From an uncultured Erysipelotrichaceae bacterium (lineage in GTDB: Bacteria; Bacillota_I; Bacilli_A; RF39; UBA660): 10,064 nucleotides of DNA. The stretch lies in the NCBI GenBank assembly GCA_902782915.1, contig CACZOV010000074.1:1-10064 (forward strand), written 5' to 3'. The notes below the pieces were generated by a model that saw only the letters and a program-made list of their open reading frames with translations, had not been told where the DNA came from and made no database searches. Positions within the stretch are counted from its first letter, which is position 1. Each line of letters begins with the position of its first letter. Made by a program: the position numbers and the translations under genes. Positions 1 to 5,692 of the stretch are shown here, one piece after another.

Positions 1-72
1 GGCGATATAGGACTCGAACCTATGACCCCTTGCTTGTAAGGCAAGTGCTCTAACCAACTGAGCTAATCGCCC
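1..72 (-). tRNA. tRNA-Val (anticodon UAC), 3' end cut by window edge
   Basis: On the minus strand this reads as a full cloverleaf. The acceptor arm is GGGCGAT with ATCGCC, whose last pair, discriminator and any CCA lie outside the window. The D arm is GCTC/GAGC with loop AGTTGGTTA. The anticodon stem CTTGC/GCAAG encloses the loop CTTACAA, so bases 34-36 are TAC, which reads valine codon GUA. The variable loop is five bases, and the T arm ATAGG/CCTAT has the loop TTCGAGT. The plus strand shows TTGTAA here, which could be mistaken for tRNA-Thr(UGU), but the conserved D and T arms exist only on the minus strand. It may be the first gene of a tRNA cluster continuing to the left. Confidence 0.95.
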
Positions 73-93
73 ATAATGCACAAGACGATATTA

Positions 94-122
94 ACTATAA
101 CATTTTATTAAAAATATGTCAA
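94..122 (-). promoter_or_regulatory. Promoter of tRNA-Val
   Basis: The minus strand shows TTGACA (117-122), a 17-base spacer and TATAGT (94-99), an almost perfect sigma-A promoter. The predicted start, near position 87, lies about 15 bases before the mature tRNA 5' end. This is one of the best promoters in the window, as expected for a stable RNA gene. Confidence 0.8.
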
Positions 123-166
123 CAAATTTTTACAATGTTTTAACATTTTTTTATTTTAAATAACCA

Positions 167-526
167 TTATAGATTACTTTCATGTCTAGATTCAGCGTCT
201 TCTATCCAAGTTTTAAGTTTATATTGTAATGTACTAAAACCATGTTCTGTCTCTTTAATTTTGGAATTTCCTTGCTCTTTAATACGATAATTCAAATCTT
301 TTATACTTAGCTTTACATGAAAAGTATCATCATCACTATCTATAACTCTAACACGTATAGTTTCACCAATATTAACAATTTTATTAATATCTTTAACAAA
401 TCCATCTGATATTTCTGATATATGTATTAATCCACTATAATATTCATCAAGGGTTACAAATATTCCATACTTTTCGATTCCAGTAACATGTCCTTCTATA
501 ATTTCGTTTTTAAAAAATCTCCCCAT
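167..526 (-). CDS. S1-domain RNA-binding protein, CvfD/YugI (general stress protein 13) type
   Basis: A 119-aa cytoplasmic protein. Residues about 8-76 form one S1 (OB-fold) domain, with the typical pattern G-x-V-T-G-I-x-x-Y-G-I-F-V, then GLIHISEIS and a VKLSIKDL ending. Residues 96-111 (GFSTLQYKLKTWIEDA) match the conserved C-terminal segment of small Firmicute S1 proteins related to B. subtilis YugI/GSP13 and CvfD. Members of this family bind RNA or ribosomes and are linked to post-transcriptional regulation and stress. The exact target cannot be read from sequence. The ATG is preceded by GGCGAGG at suitable spacing, and it has its own promoter just upstream. The gene lies between tRNA-Val and the secreted-protein unit with no obvious functional link to either. 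Confidence 0.85.
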   Translation of the reverse strand: MGRFFKNEIIEGHVTGIEKYGIFVTLDEYYSGLIHISEISDGFVKDINKIVNIGETIRVRVIDSDDDTFHVKLSIKDLNYRIKEQGNSKIKETEHGFSTLQYKLKTWIEDAESRHESNL

Positions 527-550
527 AGTAACCTCGCCTAAATCATTGTT

Positions 551-579
551 ATTTTATCAAAAAAATTTTCAGAAATCAA
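551..579 (-). promoter_or_regulatory. Promoter of the S1-domain gene
   Basis: On the minus strand, TTGATT (574-579) is followed after 17 bases by TAAAAT (551-556), with an upstream TG (558-559) making an extended -10. The predicted start is about 18 bases before the ATG. This suggests the S1 gene is not simply cotranscribed with the gene ending at 667. Confidence 0.55.
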
Positions 580-666
580 CAATTGACGCAAACTTTACTA
601 ACACATTCATATATTTAATCGTGAAATACCTTATTTTTCACAATTATAATAGTATTTATGTAAAAA

Positions 667-1287
667 TTATCCCTCGGCACTTTTAATTTGATCTATATAC
701 TTATTTACTATAAAGACCCATCTTACATCTTTTTTATATGATACATAAATTGTTCCCGGTGTAGTTAAATCATTATCATAGAAATTTGTTTTAATGTACT
801 TTATATAAACTTTAATTGATTCATCTATAGAACTAAAATTTTGATAATTTCCTCCAAAACAAGACGTCCCATCAAGACTGTCTTTATTATAATATAATTT
901 TCCAACATTATTACACTTTGTTACCAAAACACTACATTTTTCTTCACATTCTGTATTTTCAATAATCATAGCAGCAACCAAATATGGATTAACATTATTA
1001 ATGATTGAATATTTTGATATTAATTCACCATATCCATACATTTCTGCTTTTAAAAACTTATTTATCTTATTTCCAATTATAACTGCATCCTCTCCTTCAT
1101 ATGCTAAAGAATTTTCAAGCATTACATCAATGTCATCAATAATACTATTATTATTTAAGTTTGTTTTTTTCTTTGTTTTGATTACTATATTATAATGACT
1201 TGCTAAAGAATTTGTCACAGAAATGGCATTTACCCAAATAATATTTAATGTAAAAACCAACACAATTAATATAATTTTCCTTTTCAT
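667..1287 (-). CDS. Secreted lysozyme-fold (glucosaminidase-like) protein, probable cell-wall hydrolase
   Basis: A 206-aa protein with a clear signal peptide: a KRK charged start, a hydrophobic core at residues 5-19, and a probable cleavage after VNA at residue 21. A low-complexity Lys/Asn linker follows. Residues about 86-200 resemble the lysozyme-like glucosaminidase/transglycosylase fold. A helix (YSIINNVNPYLVAAMIIENT) carries Glu110, which is placed like the catalytic Glu. NNVGKLY at 126-132 stands where the family has NN-x-G-G or NNxFG. FSSIDESIKVYIKYIKTNFY and the T-x-x-x-I-x-x-Y segment match the usual C-terminal half. Four cysteines (114, 118, 125, 143) flank the presumed active-site loop and could form two disulfides outside the cell. 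The expected role is peptidoglycan cleavage, but the catalytic loop is divergent and activity is unproven. The gene lies 27 bases after the flavodoxin-like gene and has a GGGGTGG ribosome binding site, so the two are probably cotranscribed. Confidence 0.6.
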   Translation of the reverse strand: MKRKIILIVLVFTLNIIWVNAISVTNSLASHYNIVIKTKKKTNLNNNSIIDDIDVMLENSLAYEGEDAVIIGNKINKFLKAEMYGYGELISKYSIINNVNPYLVAAMIIENTECEEKCSVLVTKCNNVGKLYYNKDSLDGTSCFGGNYQNFSSIDESIKVYIKYIKTNFYDNDLTTPGTIYVSYKKDVRWVFIVNKYIDQIKSAEG

Positions 1288-1314
1288 ACTACCACCCCAA
1301 CTACTTAAAATATA

Positions 1315-1731
1315 TTATTGATATACTCTTACATGAATATCTTTTTTATTTAAACTAACAAAATACGATTTTTCTCTTCTCAAGTTCAGAATTCTATCCA
1401 TTTTATCGAATTCTTTCTCTTTATCCTTTTTATTCTTGTTATACAAAATATATGTAATATTTTTTATATGTCCAGCGCTTTGTTCTAAAAAGCGAATTAC
1501 AGGACTTGGAATTTTATTAAACCACAAAGGGGATATTAATATAATACTCTTGTAATTTGTCAAATTTAAATTACACCTTTTAATTGAAATATCAGAATTA
1601 GTTATCATATTTAATAGATTTACATTATTAATAGTTTCTATCTCATACAAATCAGCATCATATGTATCTTTATATTTGGAAACAATTTTTAAAATATCTT
1701 TATTTTTACTGTAATAAACAATTAAATTCAT
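1315..1731 (-). CDS. Flavodoxin-like protein, degenerate FMN site
   Basis: A 138-aa protein with the alpha/beta flavodoxin pattern. It opens with strand MNLIVYYS, and KSIILISPLWFNKIPSPVIRFLE (61-83) is the characteristic G/S-P-x-W-x-x-x-x-P-x-P-v-x-x-F-L segment of flavodoxin-like quinone or NADPH oxidoreductases. The phosphate-binding loop, normally S-x-T-G-N-T, is SKNKDI here, so FMN binding is doubtful. The frame is open further upstream to TTG (1746), GTG (1743) and ATG (1740). I chose ATG 1731 because GGTG lies 9 bases before it and the protein then begins directly with the first beta strand. It is the first gene of a unit with the secreted hydrolase-like gene. Function is unknown; a redox or structural role is inference only. 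Confidence 0.65.
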   Translation of the reverse strand: MNLIVYYSKNKDILKIVSKYKDTYDADLYEIETINNVNLLNMITNSDISIKRCNLNLTNYKSIILISPLWFNKIPSPVIRFLEQSAGHIKNITYILYNKNKKDKEKEFDKMDRILNLRREKSYFVSLNKKDIHVRVYQ

Positions 1732-1751
1732 GATTTTCATCACCAATATAT

Positions 1752-1780
1752 ATATTACACTGAATTGAAAAAAATAACAA
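1752..1780 (-). promoter_or_regulatory. Promoter of the flavodoxin-like/secreted protein unit
   Basis: The minus strand has TTGTTA (1775-1780), 17 bases, then TAATAT (1752-1757). The start would fall near 1745, only about 14 bases before ATG 1731. That placement favours this start over the upstream TTG and GTG codons. Confidence 0.45.
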
Positions 1781-1926
1781 TCAAAAGTTGCAAATTTAAA
1801 TTTTTTTTTATTTTTTTAAAAAATTTAACAAAATATTTTTATTTTGTATAACTTTTACATTTTAAGGAAAAAATACACCAAAAATTATTAATAAATGCAT
1901 TTAAAGACTCAAAAATCGCATATCTG

Positions 1927-1956
1927 AGGCTAAATGATGTAAACAGCCTATATAAT
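1927..1956 (+). promoter_or_regulatory. Promoter -10 and possible operator of the broken HTH gene
   Basis: A perfect TATAAT at 1951-1956 lies 25 bases before the ATG, but no convincing -35 is seen. In the place of the -35 region is an imperfect inverted repeat, AGGCT (1927-1931) and AGCCT (1945-1949), spaced by 13 bases. It could be an operator for a DNA-binding protein, possibly the gene's own former product. Confidence 0.4.
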
Positions 1957-1981
1957 GAGAAAATTATATTGGTGGTAAATT

Positions 1982-2439
1982 ATGGATTTTTCAAAAATAA
2001 TAATTCTTAGAAAAAAAAAGACTTGTCTCAAAGGGAAATGGCCAAAATTTTAAATGTAAGTAAATCAACGTATGCTAGATTGGAAACACAAGAAGAGATT
2101 ATTCCTTTAATACATCTTATAGATTTTTGTAATTATTTCCATGTTACAATGAACTTTGTTCTTGGTCTAAGTTCTAGAAATGAATTTTCAAAGTATGACT
2201 ATATTAAAGTAATTGAAAAAGAAAAAATTGGTATAAATATTAAATAAATTCGAAAAAAGAATCATCTCACTCAAAAAGATTTGGCAAAATTGTTTAATAC
2301 GTCACAATCAACTATTAGTGCATACGAAAACGGAAAAACTTTAGTATTAACAGCATTTGTTTATGAGCTTGCATGTAAATTTAATATTTCAATGGGTAAA
2401 ATATGTGCTAGAGAGAGAATAGTCATTACCTCAAAATGA
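1982..2439 (+). pseudogene. Tandem double-HTH (XRE/Cro-CI) regulator, broken by frameshift and in-frame stop
   Basis: ATG 1982 has a good GGTGGT ribosome binding site (1971-1976). The start frame encodes MDFSKIIILRKKK and then hits the A9 tract at 2011-2019. Continuing in the -1 frame (GAC at 2020) gives DLSQREMAKILNVSKSTYAR and a full first HTH domain, ending in the XRE-like VTMNFVLGLSS. The same frame then reads EKIGINIK, a TAA at 2245-2247, and IRKKNHLTQKDLAKLFNTSQ, STISAYENG and on to TGA at 2437-2439. This is a complete second HTH domain whose first helix is interrupted by the stop. Repaired, it would encode about 152 residues with two XRE domains. With the present stop, at most the first domain is made, and only if the frameshift is suppressed or the frame is entered at TTG 2023. 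Without frameshifting, translation ends after 23 residues. One extra A, or a -1 slip, plus one base change (for example AAA for TAA) would restore it. Natural decay is the simplest reading; a sequencing error at the homopolymer could explain only the first lesion. Confidence 0.75.
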
Positions 2440-2451
2440 CATTTATTATTA

Positions 2452-2487
2452 AAAAGTTATTGCATTATTTTGTTTGCAATAACTTTT
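2452..2487. terminator. Bidirectional terminator between the broken HTH gene and purB
   Basis: A perfect 13-bp stem (2452-2464 with 2475-2487, AAAAGTTATTGCA and its complement) encloses a 10-base loop. T-rich tails follow on both strands: TTTTATCTTTT on plus and TTTTTAATAATAAAT on minus. It sits between the converging ends at 2439 and 2499 and can serve both genes. Confidence 0.85.
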
Positions 2488-2498
2488 ATCTTTTATAA

Positions 2499-3839
2499 TT
2501 ACAATTTGTTAGCAAGCCCAATATAATTTTCTGGAGTTAAATTTAATAGATTTTCTTTGTCTTTTTTATCTATATTTAATTTTTTTATAAACTCCTCTAT
2601 TTCATCTTTTTGTATTTTCTTTCCTCTAGTTAATTCTTTTAATTTTTCATAGGCATTGTTAATACCATACTTTCTAAGCATTGTTTGAATTGGCTCAGCA
2701 AGAACTTCCCATTCTTCTTCAAGTTCTTTTTTTATGACTTCTTCGTTTATTTTTATTTTTTTTAAGCCTTTTAAAGTTTCTTTCAATCCTTGCAAAGAAT
2801 ATCCAAAAGCAATTCCTAAATTTCTCAATAGTGAAGAATCAGATAGATCTCTTTGCATCCTTGAACGAGGTAATTTATTCGACAAGATCATAAGTAAACT
2901 ATTTGCAATTTCTAAATTAGATTCACTATTTTCAAAATTAATTGGATTAACTTTATGAGGCATTGTACTACTTCCTACTTCACTTGCTACAATTTTTAAA
3001 TTAAAATAGGCACGACTAATATATAACCACATATCAATATCTAAATCTAGTACTATATTATTTATATGTCTTATAATATCTAAGATTGTAACCATATAGT
3101 CATGATTTTCAATTTGCGTTGTTAGGGGATTAAAAACAAGATCAAAGCTTTCAATAAATTCTTTTGATAAATTAATAATATCCTTTTCAGGATATACAAC
3201 CGAAAGTGCACTATAATTTCCAGTTGCTCCATTTAATTTAGCTTTTATTGAGGTTTTTTTTAATTTTTTGATTTCTTCATTCAATCTATACCAGTATACT
3301 TTAAATTCTTTTCCAACTGTTGTCGGGGTAGCTGGTTGACCATGTGTATGAGCAAGAAATGAGATATTTTTAGTATCATCACTTAATTTTTTTAAATAAG
3401 AAATAAACTCTTTTATTTGACTATAATAATATTCATTAAAAAAATCTTTTATCATTAGAGCATAAGAAATATTATTTATGTCTTCTGATGTTAAGCCAAA
3501 ATGTACAAATGGTGTTATTTTTTCTAAGTTCAGTTCTCTTAATTTACTATTAATAAAATATTCTACAGCTTTTACATCATGATTAGTAATTTTTTCTTTT
3601 TCTTTTATTGAAAGATAAGAATCCATATTATATTTTTTAGAAATAGACAATATTTTTGGAATATTTTCTTTTTTTTCAAAAAAGATTTTTTTAGAAATTA
3701 AATAAGTTAACCAATTGATTTCTACTAAAACCCGATATTTCATATAAGCATATTCGGAAAAATATGGTGATATGATTTCTTTTATATCACTATATCTTCC
3801 ATCTAATGGACAAATTTCCATTGCTCTTAATTCATTCAT
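2499..3839 (-). CDS. purB: Adenylosuccinate lyase
   Basis: PurB of the fumarase/aspartase superfamily. It cleaves SAICAR to AICAR and adenylosuccinate to AMP, releasing fumarate, in cytoplasmic purine synthesis. The 446-residue protein (numbered from ATG 3839) shows the E. coli-type architecture: the CPLDGRYSD start, TNHDVKAVEYF near 85-95, LTSEDINN near 116-123, HTHGQPATP near 164-172 with the catalytic His, and the superfamily signature SSTMPHKVNPINFENSE near 290-306 with the mobile-loop serine. It ends with the WEVLAEPIQT and YEKLKELTRGK motifs. Length is close to the 456 residues of E. coli PurB and all key residues are present. ATG 3845 is also in frame, but the AGGAG is only 2 bases from it and 8 bases from ATG 3839, so 3839 is the better start. 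No other purine gene is adjacent; it is flanked by an XRE gene and a broken HTH gene. Confidence 0.95.
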   Translation of the reverse strand: MNELRAMEICPLDGRYSDIKEIISPYFSEYAYMKYRVLVEINWLTYLISKKIFFEKKENIPKILSISKKYNMDSYLSIKEKEKITNHDVKAVEYFINSKLRELNLEKITPFVHFGLTSEDINNISYALMIKDFFNEYYYSQIKEFISYLKKLSDDTKNISFLAHTHGQPATPTTVGKEFKVYWYRLNEEIKKLKKTSIKAKLNGATGNYSALSVVYPEKDIINLSKEFIESFDLVFNPLTTQIENHDYMVTILDIIRHINNIVLDLDIDMWLYISRAYFNLKIVASEVGSSTMPHKVNPINFENSESNLEIANSLLMILSNKLPRSRMQRDLSDSSLLRNLGIAFGYSLQGLKETLKGLKKIKINEEVIKKELEEEWEVLAEPIQTMLRKYGINNAYEKLKELTRGKKIQKDEIEEFIKKLNIDKKDKENLLNLTPENYIGLANKL

Positions 3840-3860
3840 ATACATTTCTCCTACAAATTA

Positions 3861-3869
3861 ATTATATCA
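3861..3869 (-). promoter_or_regulatory. Extended -10 promoter of purB
   Basis: On the minus strand, TGA is followed by a perfect TATAAT (3861-3866), with TG at 3868-3869. No clear -35 is visible in the T-rich upstream sequence. The predicted start is about 15 bases before ATG 3839. Confidence 0.6.
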
Positions 3870-3903
3870 AAAACAAAATAAAAATAAATAAAATTTTATA
3901 ATT

Positions 3904-4143
3904 TTACTTATTATTTATTTTAAATAAATTACTTCTTTTATATGGTTGCTTTTGATCTGTTAAACCTAGAATATAATCTACACTTACTCCATAAAAATCT
4001 GCTAACTTCAATAAAATATCAATTGGAATATTTAATATTTCATTTTCATATCTAGAATATGTTGTTTGAGAACAACCTATTTCACTAGCAAGTTTAATTT
4101 GAGTTAAATCCATATCTTCTCTTAAATCTTTCAATCTGAACAT
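3904..4143 (-). CDS. XRE-family HTH repressor-like protein
   Basis: A 79-aa protein made of one Cro/CI-type HTH domain (residues about 3-60). LTQIKLASEIGCSQTTYSRYEN forms the two DNA-contacting helices, and LLKLADFYGVSVDYILGLTD is the classical last helix pair of this family. The basic tail PYKRSNLFKINNK has no further domain, so it is a stand-alone DNA binder that probably acts as a dimer. ATG 4143 has a GGTGGT ribosome binding site. It is divergent from the 74-aa gene at 4237, and two inverted repeats lie in the 93-bp gap, so it most likely represses that gene and perhaps itself. Its C-terminal half (IPIDILLKLADFYGVSVDYILGL) resembles that of the broken double-HTH gene across purB (IPLIHLIDFCNYFHVTMNFVLGL). 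Effector and target are unknown. Confidence 0.85.
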   Translation of the reverse strand: MFRLKDLREDMDLTQIKLASEIGCSQTTYSRYENEILNIPIDILLKLADFYGVSVDYILGLTDQKQPYKRSNLFKINNK

Positions 4144-4158
4144 AATACCACCAGGATA

Positions 4159-4164
4159 ATTCTA
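4159..4164 (-). promoter_or_regulatory. Possible -10 of the XRE gene
   Basis: TAGAAT on the minus strand, with a poor -35 (CAATAT at 4182-4187, 17-base spacer). The start would be about 9 bases before ATG 4143. The left inverted repeat lies within this promoter's spacer, so binding there could give autorepression. The -35 is weak and the call is tentative. Confidence 0.35.
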
Positions 4165-4167
4165 TCT

Positions 4168-4212
4168 TATGCAAACTTAGCATATTGACTTTTATGCATA
4201 AAGTGCATAAAA
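4168..4212. promoter_or_regulatory. Two related inverted repeats, probable XRE operators
   Basis: The right repeat is a perfect 9-bp inverted repeat (4190-4198 and 4204-4212) with core TTATGCA-N5-TGCATAA. The left repeat (4168-4184) is TATGCA-N5-AGCATA, the same sequence with the same 5-base gap and one mismatch. Their centres are 25 bp apart. The right one fills the spacer and touches the -10 of the plus-strand promoter, and the left one lies in the minus-strand promoter. This is the layout expected of a repressor controlling divergent genes. Binding by the 79-aa XRE protein is inference. Confidence 0.65.
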
Positions 4213-4213
4213 T
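4185..4213 (+). promoter_or_regulatory. Promoter of the 74-aa gene
   Basis: TTGACT (4185-4190), a 17-base spacer and TAAAAT (4208-4213) form a strong sigma-A promoter. The perfect inverted repeat occupies the spacer, so a bound repressor would block RNA polymerase. Confidence 0.7.
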
Positions 4214-4236
4214 TATATATATGAAAGGCAAAATAT

Positions 4237-4461
4237 ATGAACTTAATTGAATTATATTCTTCTTTGATAATTATACCTTTGGAAAATGAAATAAAGAAAA
4301 TTAAAAAGAAGAAAGGACTTTTTTTAGCAAATAGTAAAACTATATATTTAAATCAATTAGAGAATTTATTACAAGAATACTATAAAAAGTTTTTTATTAT
4401 AATGAAACAAGATTTTGATTTTCATGAAAAACTAATTTCAAAAGAAACTGATAGAAATTAA
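4237..4461 (+). CDS. Small orphan protein under probable XRE control
   Basis: I do not recognise this 74-aa protein. It begins MNLIELYSSLIIIPLENEIKK and continues with a very basic stretch (KKIKKKKG) and amphipathic, probably helical segments (YLNQLENLLQEYYKKFFIIMKQ). It has no clear signal peptide, cysteine cluster or known motif. Evidence that it is real: a strong promoter with an operator-like repeat, AAAGG 8 bases before the ATG, and a terminator at its end. The divergent layout with a single-domain XRE gene resembles repressor/target pairs in small mobile modules, toxin-antitoxin-like loci or phage switches, but nothing in its own sequence decides between these. Its last six codons form one arm of the terminator stem. 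Confidence 0.65.
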   Translation: MNLIELYSSLIIIPLENEIKKIKKKKGLFLANSKTIYLNQLENLLQEYYKKFFIIMKQDFDFHEKLISKETDRN

Positions 4462-4479
4462 TTTGTTCTATCAGTTTCT
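4443..4479. terminator. Shared terminator between the 74-aa gene and sufS
   Basis: A perfect 14-bp stem (AGAAACTGATAGAA at 4443-4456 with its complement at 4466-4479) encloses a 9-base loop. Its left arm lies inside the end of the 74-aa gene, whose TAA is in the loop. The right arm ends 3 bases before the sufS stop. The minus-strand exit is more T-rich (TTTCTTTTG) than the plus-strand one, so it probably works best for the suf unit and may act on both. Confidence 0.75.
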
Positions 4480-4482
4480 ATA

Positions 4483-5679
4483 TTATAGAATAATATCATA
4501 GATATTTTTACTATTTTCTAGTACTTCGATGAGTTTGTCAATTTCTTCTTTGGTATTATATAAATATAAACTAATTCTACATGTGTTTTTAACTTCTATT
4601 TCATCTTTCACCATTTTACTACAATGATTTCCTGCTCGAATACATATATGATAATGATTTAAGTATTTAGATGTATCTTCTGCAAATATTTTATCTATAT
4701 TAAATACAACTATTCCTGATTCACTATTTTCATTATAAATTGTAACATTATCTATTTTTTTTAGTTTTTCTATTAAATGCTTTCGCAATTGCTTTTCATG
4801 TTCTGCTATTTTATCCATTCCGATCTCGTTAAGATATAAAATTGCTTCTTTAAGTCCCAAGACACCTGCAATATTTTGAGTTCCTGCTTCTAACTTTAAG
4901 GGAACTTCTTTATACTCAACTTCTTTATTACTTTCAAAGGTACTATTCATTCCACCACCATATTTAAATGGTTTCATTTCAGTTAAATATTTACTTTTGG
5001 CATATAGAACTCCAACTCCTGTTGGACCAAGCATTTTATGAGATGAAAAAGCTAAAAAATCAATATTGTCTCTGATTACATCTGTTTTCATATGTGGAAC
5101 ACTTTGAGCTCCATCTACTACAAGCAAAATATCTAATGAATGTAGATATTTTGATATTTCTAAAATAGGTCTTACATCTCCAATCACATTGGTAATATAA
5201 GCTAAAGATACAACTTTTGTTTTTTCAGTAATAACTTTTTTTAAATTATCAAGTTCTACTTTTTTATCATCATTTAAAGGAATAAATTTTACAACTATGC
5301 CCATTTCTTTTTCAAGTTCAAACCATGGAAGAACATTACTAGCGTGTTCTGTTTTAGTAATTAAGACTTCGTCACCTTTTTTTAAATAATTTTTCATAAA
5401 TGAAAATACAATCATATTCATACTTTCAGTTGTACCACTTGTAAAAACTATTTCATTTTTATCTTTTGCATTAATAAATTTTCGAACTATTTCTCTGGTA
5501 TTTTCATATTCAACATCAACTTTATGACTTATGTCATAATCTCCTCTGTGAGCATTTGCTGTATAATTTGTATAATAGTCAACTATTTTGTCAACTACTT
5601 GTTTAGGTTTAAATGTGGTTGCACTATTATCAAAATAAATATAATCATTTTTTAACATGGAAAAGTCTTCTCTATTCAT
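4483..5679 (-). CDS. sufS: Cysteine desulfurase SufS
   Basis: A 398-aa PLP enzyme of the class II (SufS/CsdA) group. It takes sulfur from cysteine as a persulfide for Fe-S cluster assembly, leaving alanine. It starts with the usual YIYFDNSATTFKP. It shows TSGTTESMN (80-88), His112 in TEHASN stacking on PLP, Asp189 in VDGAQS, the PLP lysine Lys215 in SSHKMLGPTG, and the catalytic cysteine Cys353 in RAGNHCSK. The common form of the last motif is RAGHHC, so Asn351 is a mild variant. Length is typical. The GGGGGGAG ribosome binding site lies 13 bases past sufD. It is the last gene of the unit. No sulfur-acceptor partner (SufU or SufE) follows before the terminator, so it must be encoded elsewhere or replaced. 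Confidence 0.95.
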   Translation of the reverse strand: MNREDFSMLKNDYIYFDNSATTFKPKQVVDKIVDYYTNYTANAHRGDYDISHKVDVEYENTREIVRKFINAKDKNEIVFTSGTTESMNMIVFSFMKNYLKKGDEVLITKTEHASNVLPWFELEKEMGIVVKFIPLNDDKKVELDNLKKVITEKTKVVSLAYITNVIGDVRPILEISKYLHSLDILLVVDGAQSVPHMKTDVIRDNIDFLAFSSHKMLGPTGVGVLYAKSKYLTEMKPFKYGGGMNSTFESNKEVEYKEVPLKLEAGTQNIAGVLGLKEAILYLNEIGMDKIAEHEKQLRKHLIEKLKKIDNVTIYNENSESGIVVFNIDKIFAEDTSKYLNHYHICIRAGNHCSKMVKDEIEVKNTCRISLYLYNTKEEIDKLIEVLENSKNIYDIIL

Positions 5680-5692
5680 TTTTCTCCCCCCT

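Noticed and set aside
133..146. Palindrome AATGTTTTAACATT followed by T-rich sequence, as a terminator of the S1 gene.
   Set aside because: The T-tract is on the plus strand while the gene is on the minus strand, and the loop of two bases is too tight.
621..641. Hairpin GTGAAATA/TATTTTTCAC downstream of the secreted-protein gene as its terminator.
   Set aside because: The stem needs a two-base bulge and there is no T-tract on the minus strand after it.
1787..1860. T/A-rich stretch as a repeat, origin-like element or upstream element.
   Set aside because: It is simple homopolymer-rich sequence between divergent genes with no repeated box or inverted repeat. It may help promoters as an A/T-rich element but cannot be shown to.
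2023..2247. A separate intact 74-aa HTH gene starting at TTG 2023.
   Set aside because: It would lack helix 1 and has no ribosome binding site at the TTG. The good GGTGGT site and helix 1 belong to ATG 1982 in another frame.
2437..2439. TGA read as tryptophan (Mollicute code), extending the second HTH domain.
   Set aside because: The following sequence runs into the terminator hairpin and the other genes use TGG with normal stops, so code 11 fits.
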